Below are positions 1 to 13,659 of a stretch of 64,000 nt of DNA, in pieces. Under the pieces are notes generated by a model. That model saw only the letters and a program-made list of their open reading frames with translations. It searched no databases and was not told the DNA's origin. Origin of the DNA: Bugula neritina (lineage: Eukaryota; Bryozoa; Gymnolaemata; Cheilostomatida; Bugulidae); the NCBI GenBank assembly GCA_964035545.1, contig OZ037771.1:5264628-5328627 (forward strand). The letters are read 5' to 3'. The position numbers and the translations under genes were made by a program. Positions within the stretch are counted from its first letter, which is position 1. Every line of letters starts with the position of its first letter.

Positions 1-194
1 AGGAATCTGAGACAGTTTTAAATAATGCCTATGTTCAGCAGGAAAAACCAAATAGGGTTGGCATAGTTAATCACAGTTGATGCACCACGAAACTCAAAAC
101 TTCGTTGTACTAACGAAATCAAAAACTCAGCTTCAAATTAGTTTAGAGCTTATTAGACTTGAAATTTTGGATATAGCATCAGTTATTAAGCATA

Positions 195-325
195 TTAAGC
201 CAATAATCTTGTACAATATAATATAGAATTGTGTGCAATGCATCGTATCTGTAATGACTTGGTCATGTAAAATTTCACAATTGAACATTTGATAAATAAG
301 CTATATACTATTTCAGCTACATAAT
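195..325 (-). CDS. Candidate terminal exon of the TTC14-like gene
   Basis: A pyrimidine-rich acceptor (TTTTCTTTCTGGCAG) ends at 326, and the following frame fits the phase left by the exon at 458-548, running to a stop at 195. The encoded ~43 residues are not Ser/Arg-rich and resemble nothing I recognise, so this could equally be intronic. Transcript data would decide. Confidence 0.22.
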
Positions 326-457
326 CTGCCAGAAAGAAAATAATATCTGGATATTGAGGTTTGAACCCTTGTAGCATCAACCCCCTACTTGACCACGCCA
401 ACCCCTCCCTCAACTACCAAAAAAATGAAAGTTCACTCTACACTGCATAATAATTAC

Positions 458-3400
458 CTGTAGAAGTGGTAGGGTCAATTTGTTTATTTTGTGCATTTTT
501 TGCCTCATCGACTTTAGCTGGGGTAGTTTTCAACATTGAGGAGCTATTCTAAAAACGATCGCAAACATTTCGTTTAAAATTTAGTTATTGCTAAGCAAAT
601 GCTGCAATGCAATAATCAAATTGATAACAATCATTATACTATAAAATTAAACTGTAAACATTTAACATACTAACCTTTGTCTTTGATTTGTTTTTCGACT
701 TGGCATGCTTCTTCCGCTTTTTAGAGCTACGTTTATGTTTAGAACTGGATTTAGAACTGCTTTTGCTAGAACTGTTACCAGTAGTTTTAGATTTCGAAGA
801 GTAATTGTCTAGCTTTGAGCTCGAATTTTGTGACTTAGAACGCCTTGAGTTGGATAGAGAGTTATCACTGTTGGCAGAGCTTGACCTAGATCTGAAACGA
901 CTTGACCTAGATCTAGAATATTTTGACTTAGATCTAGAATCTCTGGACCTGGACCTAGAATACCTTGACCTAGATCTGGAATCCCTCAATTTTCGCCCAC
1001 GAGAATGTTTAGACTGACTTGACAGTGATCTACGAGATCTCGATGTAAAAGAATTTGAACTCAACGAGCGTGATCGAGAGGGCTTCAATACTGTTCTATA
1101 CCGAGGAGATTTCTTTTCTGAACTTGAAGGACTCCGAGAACGTTGCTCTGGCTTACAGATTACTCTTGGTTGTTTTTCCGGAACATTCCTTATATGCTGT
1201 GATAGAAAACCAGAACTCCCTGTTTTCTGAAATATATTAGAGAACGGTGTTTCTAATACTATCCTTAACCGCACTTTCGCTTTAAAAGTTACTATAAATT
1301 AAATATATTAGCCATGGTGAGCATTCATAGACCATCTTTAATCATATTGAATAGACATTTAAATTACTATAAATTAAAGATCTTAGTCATCCTGAGCCTT
1401 CACGAACTATCTAAAATTATAATTAATATACATGTTGCAATAACATCATGACGGGGCTAGTTACAAATTCATTTGAAAAAGTTCATATACGGCTAGTTGC
1501 TTACCAAACCAAAGAATCCAAAAACAGTTAATAAAAATAAGTACAAGTCCCATTATTACGATTGTGAACACAATATTTGATGAATCAAGTGATACATATT
1601 ACCTTATTAGGCTTCTTCAATATAGCAGGATCAGTAGAAAGGCAGTAAGGCAGGAATATTGTGGATGACTTTTTCTTCACCTGCATCTTAGGTGAGTCAC
1701 CAGTAAGGCTGCTGAAGATATCAATTTGAGAGTTGTCCCTCTTTGCTAATCCGTACACATCTCGTTCTTCTTTTGCCTCTAAGTAAAACATGTTGCCAAT
1801 CTGTGTTAACTATTACTACTAGTCAATACTTGAAAACTCAATAAATGTTTGAAAACTGCTATAAAATTCAAAGATTCAAAAACTCTAGAGTTACTAGTGT
1901 GTGCTAAACTAACTTTAAATACTACAATAGAATATAGTTTAATTGCTTTTCCAGGAGAGCATAGCATATAATGTGTGCTTGCAAGTAAACAAAAGTTCAT
2001 TGTGTGTGCATGTGCGTATATGCATTATATATACATATATACACATAGTAATGACATACCATTTAACCATACTTTAGATTTTAGAACAATAACGTTAATT
2101 TATAATATATACACTTACTTTTATCACTGACATTCTCTGCGCCAATTCTACAAAACATAGTACAAAACTATAATGGCAAGTCAACTGCTAGCAAAACATC
2201 TATTAATCCCATTACTTGTAAAACAATGTCCTAATCCAACTAGTTTAAAGCAAATACAAATAATAAAAACATATAGGAAGAGTGTATCACAGTCCCATAC
2301 CAGGACAACATAACATGGTCTTGCAACATTACCTTTCTTCACTTTTGTGATGATCATTGTACACTGAACCAACATCTTTCTTCCTTCTTTTGGGACTTTT
2401 ACTAGAGCTAGAATTTCTGGCTTCCTTTGGTAGCCTGGTATATGAACTGCTGGCACTTGTGGAGGATATCACTGGTTTCTTTTGTGAACTTCTTCTGCTG
2501 CGGTCAGAGGCAGATTGACTACTGCTATCCGTGGAATACCTCGGCCTGTGAGACTTGGGACTTTGCCCGCTTTTTCTACCACCTCTGCTGCTACTATCTA
2601 GAGAAGTTGAAGAATCAGAGTTGCTAGATTCACGTCTTCTTTCTACAACAAAGCATGTGCACCTTGAAAATGGTTTCATTAAATAACTTAGTTTATATAC
2701 ATATTACACGACTATATAACTGTTACATACAGTATATTTACCATTCTATACAACAAGAGCTAACACCACCGATCAAATGATTACAAAACATATTTTTAGG
2801 AGCATTTACAGAGCCACAAAACCCATGAGTGGTATGCACATGCATGTAATTACAACCAATGAATACTTTTCTAATGTTTCTTTTGGCGCGACTATACTTT
2901 GAAATAACTTTTTTTCGGTATTGAGCAAGAGCCTGCACAAAAAACTATGGAATTTACTATTAGTTTCTTCCTTTACAAGATATATATTTTGACAACAGTT
3001 TGAAGTTAACTATATAATTAAATTTTCACATATAGCCTACTTTTAAAAATAACTTAACTAAGAGCTTATTTTTAGTGATTATATGTCAGTTTTAGTTGCT
3101 AGATTAAGTAGCACGCAACAGTTCTCCCTGGTCCCTTTTATTTGACACAATATCATTGTAAACAATATCAAAACATGCAATACTTGACCATGCTATAATG
3201 TGACAGCTAGTTAGCTGCCTACATTAAATAAAATGCTGCAATATTGAACACCTATGTTCTAGACTCAAATTTCCAGGAATAGCTCAAACCAGTTCTCGTT
3301 GACTTATTTTTAATGTCTGCTAAAATTTTCAGGTTTATGGAATTTTGGAGGCAAACTACATTGTCAGCACAAAGCTCTTACAGATATTTATTAAATGTAG

Positions 3401-6400
3401 AAACTGTTTTAATGGTCCATAATAAGAAAACCTTATGATCTGTCTATCCAATGAATAGTAAAGCTATTGTTGGAGAATATTTAATTTTAAATACAACATG
3501 ATCTCTTATTTTACATAATATGATTGTCAAAGTTCAATAGTTTACAAGTCGACTGAAAAAGTCTAAATATATGGGTAGGTAACATTAGCTATAATAAACA
3601 TGCACTTATTAGTATTTTATTTGACAAATGAAAGAGGTTTTTCTTCTATTGCAAAAAACTTCTCAATTTTTTCTGTGGCATTTGCAGTTGCTAATTTTTT
3701 GTAAATGCTTCTTTGAATTTCACCTGTTTACCTGCTGCTACCAAAGTAAAGACCTGGCCCAGACCTTAGTGAAAACTTCACACCAACAGCAAAATAGGAC
3801 TGTTTTGCTTGGATTTCATAAAATTCAACATGCTAAACAAATACTAAAAAAAGTAACTGGGTAGTATTTCGCAATTTCACTTTTTATGTTTTAGTTTAAC
3901 ATTCTTGTTCTACCAAATACACTTTTATTCTTTTATTGAGAATGGAGAATGAAATTTGAAAACGAATTAATTTTGCAATGTTTGTCATTAAATTTAAGAG
4001 TAAATACCATTGGCAACTTAGATTAAGCTTCAGCTAGCAACATAATGTGCATGCCAAGAAACTTGCAGCAAGTTTCTATCAAATATGGCTACGCACACGG
4101 AATTCCACTCTATGTGACAATATTTTAATATAATTTGGCAAAACATCGAAAAAAATCTATTAAGGTATTAAGGTATTAAGTTACTATGAATGATATCGTA
4201 TCTAGCTACTTAAAAAAAATATTTTCACATGTTATGCAATAGTTTATCAAAAATCAGCCAAAGCCATCATTTTTTTGCATTATTGCATTCAAGTGCATTA
4301 TATTGAAATGGTTTTCAAAACAAGATATAGTGGCTTCTATATGCTTATTACTTAAAAGTATAAGAGCTTGCACTTAGTAATATTGCTAAGGACTTTAGTT
4401 TTTTCTGCTAAAACCCTAACTCAATAGTTAAGAACAAAACTTCAACAGTCTTCAGAATCTGGTTGAAACTAGAAATATACTTTATTATAAGAGTACAACA
4501 TGTTCGCAGCATAAAATACATCAGTAAGTCCAATAATAACAGTATTTACAACTCGATTTAAAGAGACTTTTTGTGAGAAGGTCTAAGATTGGGGGTAGAA
4601 GTGACAATTTATCCAAATCAGTGAATAACTGCAAAGCCTTTTTCAACCTTGCAACTTTATATAATGACCACGCAGCCTTGTACAGAAAATAGCTTCAGCT
4701 TGAATTCGCTTCCAGTTCAAGAAGGTAATCCTGCCATATTATCGTGATTTTTGGCTCAAACTGAAATTAAAAATTTTAAAAATTGATATGTACTTGAACA
4801 TAAAAAAAACTGCACAAACTAGTAATAAATTAGGATTTCAATAAATAAATATAAAACATTAGTTTTCTTACCCAGCTATACAAAAGTAAGATGATGAGAA
4901 GGTTCTCCAAGATTTTGTCTTTTTCAATCCACAGGCTAGAGTGCAGATGGAATTTACATGACATGCTACGCTATTGTTTTAACTAAACGATCTTTTATAA
5001 TAAGAAAATCCTTTTCCAGTTTTGTATGATATTAGAGAACCAGTTGCCATATTGTGTCCACAAATTAGTAAAAGCTGCACAGTGTCAATATAGGAAACTG
5101 GTGGCCGTTGATTGATATCATCCCCCTGATCAATCCTTTGACTGAGCTTAACTGTATCAATAGTTGGAGTTACAAGAGTATGAAGAATTTTGTAGTCCAG
5201 TTTTTGAGGCGCACTTTGTTCTACAGTTTTCCAGTATTTGATGATTATAAAAAACTTGATAATCAGGCTTGTACCTCCTCTTTCAGAAAAATCTTTAAAT
5301 GCTTCAACTCCCCATGTTTTAAACTTCTTTATAGCTATTACATCCTTTTCCATCAAATTGCAGTTATCAGTTTAAATGGCATCCAACTTGAAAACTTGGA
5401 TGCTATGTGCAAATGCAACCCTTTGTGCAGCCTATTACATTACTTACTTTGATATTATACACAATACCAGTATGACATAACAATAATAATTAGCCTGAGC
5501 AACCACCTGTAATACTTGATGGGCTTTTTACTAGGTTAATTAGGCCGCTAAAAATGTCAACCGCAAACAAGCTTGCAAAATTCTGCAGTAAGTTACACAG
5601 TTACACAATTTGTTCAACTACTAAACTGAGTGTTAACATTATTTCCATTTTATAGAGAGAGACACTAATGATAAAAACGATAGGCTTCATGGAAATCTTA
5701 TATTTTGTTTTGCAAATTTTATGTACTGGCTTTTTTCAATAAGGTTTATCTTGTACCCACCAACAGAAAGCAACTTGGCTACATTGGAAAAAGAATCTGT
5801 GGTCAACCCAACACTCACAAAGCAGTGCTCTGCCTTATTAGTGGTTGACAAGGATCTAAGTAATTAGTCTCTGCAAATACTTACTTCTATTAACAGACTT
5901 ATGACTGCTTCTGCTAGAAACACTTGAGGCCCGACTATATCTTCTTTTTTCATCCCATGATTTTTCTATAAATATTATATAGGTTGGGAAACAACTTACA
6001 CACATGCACACATATATAACTCAACATTTCATGGTGCTTAAAAGTAAAGAAGCAATAGAAATTGTATCATAATGAGCTTCCACACTCAGTTGTTGATCCT
6101 TACCTCTGCTTTGAGAGTGATGGCTTTCAGATCTACTCACATCAGGTCTACAGAGTTAAAAGACAGCATGTCATAAACACTCTAAAGCTAGATAATTAGT
6201 GCAGAGAAGTACGAATGTAGCCAATTGCAAAATTTCTAAACAAACCTGGTGGAGGTTACTAAAGATTCTTGGTTGGCTTCAGTAGTGTTTAGAGCTTCCA
6301 GTTTCTCCTTTGCAATTGAATGAGATGAATCATACATCAGTATCTCTTCATAACATTCTTGAGCGGAACTCTTCTTATCTGTGTCTTCTAGACTACAAAA

Positions 6401-8922
6401 TCAGAGCATTTTATATATAAACAATATAACACTGCTGAAACACACTATCCTACAGAAATACTATGAATAGGATGACACTCACTCTCTGGCATATGCCAGT
6501 AAAGTCTGTATCAAATAGTCTTTCGCATTTTGGTGTTGTGAGTTGACTTTTAAGGCATGTCGAAAGTCCTCCAATGCTCTGTGGTAACTCTCATTGTTGG
6601 CATATCTGTAGATGGAAAGAAAACAGAAACTAATTAAATAGTATCATAGTAAAATATTTTCCTTCTAAAAGTTTAGTTTTCCCAACGTATATGATCCCTG
6701 ATTTGTAAATAAGCTGACTGTTCAAATGCTCAAAATATTTAGCTTCTGTACCTGAAAAGACGCCTATTTTGCACTTACAAAGCACCTCTTGCCACTAGAG
6801 CCTCTACATTATCAACATCAATATCTAATGCCTTGTTGTACATAATAAGAGCTTCATTATGACCTCCACTTTTATATAGTTTCACTCCTTCAATAACACT
6901 GTAAACAAACACTATATAAATAAGAAGCAAATATAGAAGATAAACATACAAACATTTGAACAATTTTGTTTTTACAGTGTAATAATATAAATCATTATAA
7001 TATACTGGGCATGCAAAAGCTTCTAATTTCAATTAATATATTCCATTAATGATTAGATCCAGGCCAAGCTCAAAAAGTAGAATTAAACTGGAAAAACAGC
7101 TACTACATGTAGATGCAGTTACCTTTGAATAGCATGAAGCTTGGATTGCTTTTTTCTTAAAGCGAGTGCAGTCTCTTCTGGTGGTATTGTCTCACTACAA
7201 GAAAACACACATTGAACAGAAAATATAATATAAAAAGCGTTTACACAGCTAATAATAATCAACAACCAACACCAACCTAATGACGCGATGAAATAGGGAA
7301 GACATTCCGATGTCCTCACTTATACCCAGCTGTTTACAGACTCTCTGGGTAAGACCAGGGCTTTGAAATGTTAAACTAGATGTGAGAATTTGGCTATAAC
7401 TGAGATCCTCTGACATGCACATCGTCTTGTAAGATGATGGCAGGTCTTCAGATCTCATTAAACCCTAAAACAGATTAGAAGAGCACTAAGAAGGAGTGGT
7501 CAATCTAACAACCTAGCTTCAAGTAATATACTATAATTTTAGTAGTAAAACGATAATCAAAACCTTTAAATAACACAATATTTTATAAAAAGAGTAAAAT
7601 TTTGAAGCATGAACTACAGGGAGAAACATACCACAAGGCGCCCTACTAACCAATTCTAATTCCCCTTCCAGTCGAGCAGGTAAGTCTCTTTTTAAGAGAG
7701 AAATTTGAATTTTCTCATTATGAAGGCTAATGCCAATCACAACCCCTGAAACAATACACAAATGGTATACTAGGGAATTAAATTTAGTATATACGAGAAC
7801 AGAACAGTAATAAGCTCTTTCGTGTAAAGTTCAAGCTTATGAACATATTTACTACACAAAATCATGGCCAAAATTTGTTTGGTTACAAAGTAACACCCAA
7901 GGAAACTGTTTCACACTTATGCTTACCAGATACTTTGTCCTTCACAGTAAATATATCTGAGACTTCTCTCGTATGTCCATATAAAATTTCATGTATGTCA
8001 CGGGAAGAACAGTGTGCCTAGACAATAATTCACATATTATATAGGTGTATGCACATTAAATAAACAAATCATTACAAAATATCATTATAGAAAGTCTTTA
8101 TCAAAATCATACCATGATTTTAAGATGATCAATTTCTCTATTTCGCTTATAAGCAAAACAAAGCAGAACTAGATCAAGGCCAGTATCTTTGACTGCAAGA
8201 ACTGAACAGCAAACAACATCGCCAATTTCTATTTCTTGAAGGAATCTGTCTCTCTGCAGTCTTGTACTCTTCAGACACATCATCGAGTCAAATGGTGGCA
8301 CGAAATCATCTGAATCAACCACAAAACATACATGTATGCTGCATTGAAAAGTATCTCTGTAAAAAATGTGACCATGAAAGCAGACGTACTAACCCTTAGA
8401 AAAGATTTGAGGATGACTGGAAGTTGTTGAAAATTTTTCAAAATTGCTTGTAAGAGGACTTTTCAGGCCTTTAAATGTTTTAACCATTGCCGAAAGTTCA
8501 CTAAAAATAGTATCAATCTCAATTTCAATAAACAAAATACTACTTAGTTTTATGCTACTGCTGATAATTAATATAAATGCACATATTGTTACAGCTATCA
8601 ATTCTTACCTTGCTGCATCTTTTGGTAAATTAGATAAAGTGTTACTCCTATGCATAAATGAAGAAGAAAGTTGTGAGGAATCATAAGCTAAACTTGAGTT
8701 TGATGGAATAGAAAGTGGTGGTGATTGTACACTTGAACCAAAACGCTCAGCACGAGGCTGAGTCCCGTTAAAGTCTACTATATCTAATTTTCCTGAGCGA
8801 GCTGCACCGTGCCCATAATCCACAACACTAGGTTTTCCATACAGACTAATGTCAATGGCGTCCAAGTCCTCCTGGCGAACATTATCCTGCTTGCCAACAC
8901 TTTCATTAATATTATATGCCAT
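458..8922 (-). CDS. TTC14: TTC14-like protein: S1 domain, TPR repeats, RS-rich tail (3' end unresolved)
   Basis: Seventeen coding exons on the minus strand, all GT-AG and phase-consistent: 8609-8922, 8394-8500, 8113-8309, 7927-8017, 7651-7745, 7277-7464, 7123-7194, 6779-6898, 6483-6605, 6246-6392, 6104-6147, 5885-5965, 2333-2642, 2119-2147, 1603-1778, 675-1226, 458-548, about 912 codons so far. Exons 3-5 form an S1-type RNA-binding fold (EIGDVV, then the [15 protein letters not shown] strand). Exons 8-10 carry TPR helices, including [21 protein letters not shown], which is characteristic of TTC14. Exons 12-16 are Ser/Arg-rich, ending in [13 protein letters not shown]-like runs and a Lys-rich stretch. 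Family knowledge: TTC14 is a poorly characterised, probably nuclear RNA-associated protein; the RS tail fits splicing-related contacts (inference). The start is the first ATG of an exon preceded by a good acceptor (TTTTTTAG), so an upstream exon is likely. The last exon found ends in phase 1, so at least one more exon lies within or left of the window. Confidence 0.88.
2643..5884 (-). other. Large intron of the TTC14-like gene
   Basis: A 3.2-kb AT-rich intron between exons 12 and 13. Apart from a short decayed reading frame near 5.0-5.4 kb I see no exon, RNA gene or clear repeat in it. Confidence 0.6.
4979..5356 (-). pseudogene. Decayed ORF, possible SAP-domain transposon remnant
   Basis: An open frame of 125 codons inside the TTC14 intron. 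The segment [13 protein letters not shown] followed by ERGG has the spacing of a SAP-type DNA-binding helix pair (W-x-V-x-x-[LF]-K-x-F-x-x-x-G), a domain often found in transposon-encoded proteins of marine invertebrates. The rest has no recognisable motif, and no terminal repeats were seen. It may be chance. Confidence 0.2.
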
Positions 8923-9794
8923 AGGTATATTTCTAAAAAATATTGAGTAGACAATAAATTAAATATATGACAGCTAGTTGCTGAAGTGTCCGTTTTCATA
9001 AATATCTTTGAAAATAATCTAAAGGAAAATTTGAGTATGATAATGAATAATTATAGACATTACTAAGAATATTGAACTATAACCCTATAAAACTTAGTTT
9101 CAGTTCAGTGACTAAGAATATTGAGCAAAGTGAACAGGCCATCCTGTCTGTCCCTGTTAATATGACTAATTGTTTAGCTGGTAAATGAAGAATAATTTTT
9201 AAAATGAAGTGCATGATTACTAATAAATAAAACTGATATAGAAAATAAAATGATAATATTATAACAACTAAACAGTAATTCTATGATTTTCATATCATTT
9301 AATACTGTTGTTTACTGCAAAAGTTAGAAGTCACAGTTATAAGAAGTTACAAATAGCCTGATGTATGTATGAAAATTAACTCATCACTTCAATTTAAATA
9401 TGAATATCATGAACGTAATAGCATACAGAAATTAAAAACTTTTATTCTTCACTATATATTTCAAGCTTATTTCAACACTTGCCATTTTTTGAAAGTGTAA
9501 AGCAATATTACAAGAAAACATGAATTAGAAACAATATATGAAGTTTAAATTTTAAGATAACATGAAGAGAAATTAAAATGGACTAATATCTATTTTATTT
9601 TAAGTTATAATTCTGAGGACTTTATTCCCCAAGATGAGCAAAATTAAATTTAAAAAGTACTCTTAAAAAATTAGGAATAACTCAAACACTTTATTGACTA
9701 AACTGAAAGCAGACTAGTGATAGATAAATAAGGCAGTAACTACACTCAAAGTTCAGTGAGTAGTTTTTTACTATGATTATCATTTTACATCTGA

Positions 9795-9990
9795 GGGAGC
9801 AGCCGTAGTTTTGTGGTTAGAGCACTGGCCTAGCAAACACAAGGTCAGTGGTTCAAATCACAATAAAGGCTGTTGGTGATGTTAAGAAGGGCATTCAGTC
9901 ACAGTTGCTCCTTTGCCAGAATAGAAAACAAGTCCTTAGCTTGCTTTAAAAGACCCTTTCGGTCAGGAATTCTCACAGCTGACAGTGACA
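9795..9990 (+). mobile_element. tRNA-derived SINE, copy 1
   Basis: The head looks like a tRNA: GTGGTTAGAGCA (A-box region) and GGTTCAAATC (B box) with an acceptor-like GCAGCC/GGCTGT pairing. It is followed by a non-tRNA body starting GGTGATGTTAAGAAGGGCAT and including CAGTTGCTCC. Two diverged inverse-strand copies lie at 36584-36773 and 58739-58925, sharing head and body. Transcribed by Pol III and mobilised by LINE machinery if it is a true SINE (family knowledge). Confidence 0.7.
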
Positions 9991-10195
9991 GCTGTGAAAC
10001 CTAGAAAGCGCAAATTAAAGGGAATTTTTTGCTGTAAGTTTTATGATGTGTGACAACCAAGATACTTTGCACAAGTGTCTGAATATACAACAATATATTT
10101 TTATTAACATATAAGCCATCAGCATCGAATTTTTTGTTCAATTGTACACCTTACAAGCTCAAAGTTTTATTAAACATAAATATAACACCAGTTTG

Positions 10196-10640
10196 CATAT
10201 TACAGTTCAGTGAGGTCAAAGTTGGAATATGGTTGTCAGGTGTGGGATCCTGTTTTAAAAAAAGTTATTAAAATTATTAAAAAAGTTCAAAATAAAGCAT
10301 TGCGTTTTATTTTTTCTATAAGATCACAAGTAAGCTACAGTAATCTGCTAGAAGCCACAGGAATTAAATCCATGAAAGACCGCCGAAAAGAATTACGGCA
10401 AAAACTATTTTTCAAGTGTATAGAAAATAATTTAATAAATCAAGGATATGTCGGTCCACAACCTCCAATTAATACCAGACAACACAAGTTTTTCTTGACT
10501 GCAATATCTTCAAAAGTATATTTTCACTCTTTTTATCCTCGAACTACTAGAGAGTTGAGAGATGGAATTTAGACTAGAGTGTTGGTTTTTATACTTTTTT
10601 ACTTACATTTTACTACGAAACCCTATAACTAAAGAAAAAT
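10196..10640 (+). pseudogene. LINE (non-LTR) retrotransposon 3' fragment
   Basis: An open stretch of 120 codons (10210-10572) matches the C-terminal end of LINE reverse transcriptases: RSKLEYGCQVWDP, then VQNKALRFI, then YPRTTREL just before the stop. An A-rich tail (AAAATAAAATAAAATAAAT) follows at about 10635. The 5' part of the element is missing, as expected from truncated reverse transcription. It cannot encode an active enzyme. Confidence 0.75.
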
Positions 10641-11279
10641 AAAATAAAATAAATGAACGATCTAATATAAAAAAAGAGTTTATACGTATTATATGCATAT
10701 ATTATGTATATGCATATATCGAGTTCCCATGCATTCACCCTCCAGGGGTTCTTAGTGGGAAACTCCCCCAAACTGAACTGAACCTCATTAGAGTAATAAA
10801 CACTTTGGCATCTACAGCGCAACACCTCTTTTAATTAATTGTAGATCCTACTTCCAAAGAATGAAATAATCCAATTGCTTGTTAGCAGAAACAGATAGTG
10901 AAGCTATAAAAAAGCTTGTAAAGTTAGGGCATATAATATTACAACCTAGGCAAATACTGGCAAATACGCATACACTTTAGATCCTTCAGAAACAGGCTAA
11001 CTATTTAAGGGTTTGCATTTCAACAAGTTTAGCTTGTCTTTTCATAAAATCTTTATAATTGTGAAACCATGAACACTTAAGCCATACAAAAAGACGTTTT
11101 GATCAGAAATATATTTGAATATATTTGTTTATTAGTTATTGTATCTAATGTTAAAAACTTGTCGGTGGGAGACTAGAAGTAGATACAAGAGTTCTTAATA
11201 TTGTATCACAAATATTTGCCCACTTCATCTCTAGGGATATTTTTGTAACGTGAGGACACATAAATCATTAAAAGTATCA

Positions 11280-12000
11280 ACTACGAGCATCACTAATAGT
11301 CAAACCCAACATTCAGTATCACTCATAATCATTATCACATAAACAGTAACACTAACATAAACAATTACAAGTGTAACTATTATTATGAACCAACAATTAC
11401 AAGCTCAACATGAACAATTAATAGTAATACTTATACTTGTAGTTATACTACTAGTGGCTCAAGCTGTAGCACTAACTGCAAGTGCAAGACAAAGAGTCAG
11501 AGTGGGTGTTGTGTAAAACTGTTACTAGTTAGTGTTACTGCTAGTGCCAAACTAATACTTGCTACTACATTAACTCGTTGATGATGACGATCATGATGAT
11601 GGTGACATTCACTCGTTACTGTGGGTGTAACTGTAAGGCTAAGAGTTAGACTTAGGTCTTAAAGTAAGTCCAATGGTAAGATAGGACTGAGTGTTAGTGT
11701 AACAGTAATCCAGTAACTTACTAGCTTACAGAGTTACACTTACTCATACTGATACTCATACTGACACTCTCATTTTCATTTTGCCCCTCAGCAACGCTAA
11801 AAGTAAAAGCTAAAGCAAAAATAAGTAAGAATGTTAATGTTATCATTATCAGTGTGAGTGTAACAGTAAGTGTAACACTAACAGCAACTTCACTGTAAAA
11901 CTAACACTAACACTCTAAAGTCTAACAGTAACTCACTCACACTTAACAGCAGCACTAACACAAACAGCAGCTGTAAGTGTTAGAGTAAGGTTTAAATAAA
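11280..12000. repeat. Degenerate short-motif (cryptically simple) DNA
   Basis: Hundreds of bases built from variants of ACTAACA, AGTAACA, AGTGTAAC and ACTCATACTGAT, too degenerate for a fixed-period satellite but far from random. Similar blocks lie at 12905-13110, 13660-14240, 14740-15000, 22449-23000 and 50510-51180. Confidence 0.6.
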
Positions 12001-12904
12001 GATGAAACTAAATTTAGGTAATTAACTTTAATATTCTTAATTTTAAATTATATTTGATTTCATAATATTAATTATATTAATATTATAAACTTCAACTTTA
12101 AGATTCAGATTGGGCAAAGTGAAAGATTAAGATGTTAATGTTAACGTTATACTTGTACTCTTTTATGATCTGAAGTTTTAACTTTTCAATTGGAAAATTC
12201 CTTTATACGGGGTGGGAGGAAGCTTCAGTTATTTAGTTGTGTACTTCAATTTTTGTTATATAGCATAATATTTTAATCTTGGTGATCAAACTCAAAGCTT
12301 CTGGCTCGTCCACTGATTCCAAAATTACAATAAATGTAATTTTACAATAAATGTAATTTTACGGGATGCGCGAATAAGTTAAATTCTAGCGAATCAAATG
12401 TTTGTTTGACTTCGGAAGGTTCTAATTATTTATGTTATAATATTTTACTTATAAAAAAATCAAACCGATTCAGGTAACACATGAAGTATCTATATAATTA
12501 TATTAGTCATATTGACAATGATGTTATACATGTTGTATACGTATCTTGAATTGTATGGTGATGCTCATAGTAAACTAAACTATGCGGTGCTTTTAGTAGA
12601 ATAATCATTTATTGTGAGTAGACCAACTCGTTACAGGCTCGAGTTATCTTTTCTATGCAACAAACCGTCGATGTCTTGATTGCGCGGTTCCGTTACTTTC
12701 TCGTTTTGGCAATGGCCAGTGGTGTACCCAAATTAAAATTTGTTAGCTTTTAAAATAAGTCTTTCACTCTCTCTGCCCGTTAGACGAGAGTGTAGGTGCA
12801 AGTGTGAATGTTTTCTTTTGTAATAAATTACCATGTTACTTTCCTCTAAGTTTTAACCAATCATTACCAGTACGATTGTGCGAAACCTGAAGTGTTAGTT
12901 TTTA

Positions 12905-13110
12905 CAATTGATATTAAATTTAATTTTAATATTATTATTAATTAATATTACCATTAGTATTACTATTGCTATATTGGTATTTAATTTTGATTTTCACATC
13001 CATATTGTGATTGTCATAGTTGATAGTCATAGTGATGCTGATGGTGATAGGGACATACCGATGCTGATACTGATAATCATACTCATAGTGATACTGAAAT
13101 TGAAATAGTG
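12905..13110. repeat. Degenerate GATACT-type hexamer repeat
   Basis: Runs such as GATGCTGATACTGATAATC and CATAGTGATACTGAAATTG repeat with a rough 6-base beat. Open frames here (Ile/Asp-rich) are by-products of the repeat. Confidence 0.6.
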
Positions 13111-13119
13111 TAGTAGTTT

Positions 13120-13460
13120 TGTGGGTTATAGAATGAAATCAGGCAGAGAACATAACTCCTTGTTATAGAAGAGACAAGCGAGAGAGGTTGCCGTGTGCTT
13201 GCAGTACTTTATTGTAGTAGAGAGAAGTGTCCAGTGTGAGCTCCAGTCCGCAAGTGACTGAAGCTCTAAAATGTGTGTCCTTTTATACCAGTGGAACAAA
13301 GGACCTCTAGAACCTTCTACCGACAGTGGGCCGATGTTCGGCAGAGGATACCGACATTCGTCATGTCGGTAACCGACACTGGAAATATCGGCAACCGACA
13401 TTCGGTCTGCCTGCATCCACCTGCCGAAATCGGTCCAACTGTCGGTTTACATGAATCAGC
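13120..13460 (-). mobile_element. Possible solo LTR (minus orientation)
   Basis: Read on the minus strand, the block has a TATA-like GGTATAAAAGGACAC, then about 100 bases later CAATAAAGTACTGC (polyadenylation signal), then a U5-like stretch ending ...TATAACCCACA. Upstream of the TATA, the U3-like part carries many copies of TGTCGGT or its reverse ACCGACA. No primer site, second LTR or target duplication was found, so a host promoter or another element is possible. Confidence 0.35.
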
Positions 13461-13659
13461 AAAAATGAACGCAACCAAGTGTATGCGTATTGTAACTTAT
13501 AATTGGGGAAGGGGGATTAAATGTTTACTATGCCAAAGGCTTAATAATAGCCATAGTATTTAAGGTATTAGAAAGTTACGCCATAGACTTAGCTGTAACT
13601 ACAGTATTTAGAAAAATAGCCATAAGTAATGTGTCAAGGGGGATAATTCCTAATATTTA

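Noticed and set aside
7621-7651. Alternative donor at TGTG|GTATGT for TTC14 exon 5
   Set aside because: Using it puts the next exon out of frame with an immediate stop; GAATTG|GTTAGT keeps the family alignment.
12908-13108. Ile/Asp-rich 66-codon open frame
   Set aside because: Generated by the six-base repeat; no start context or homology.
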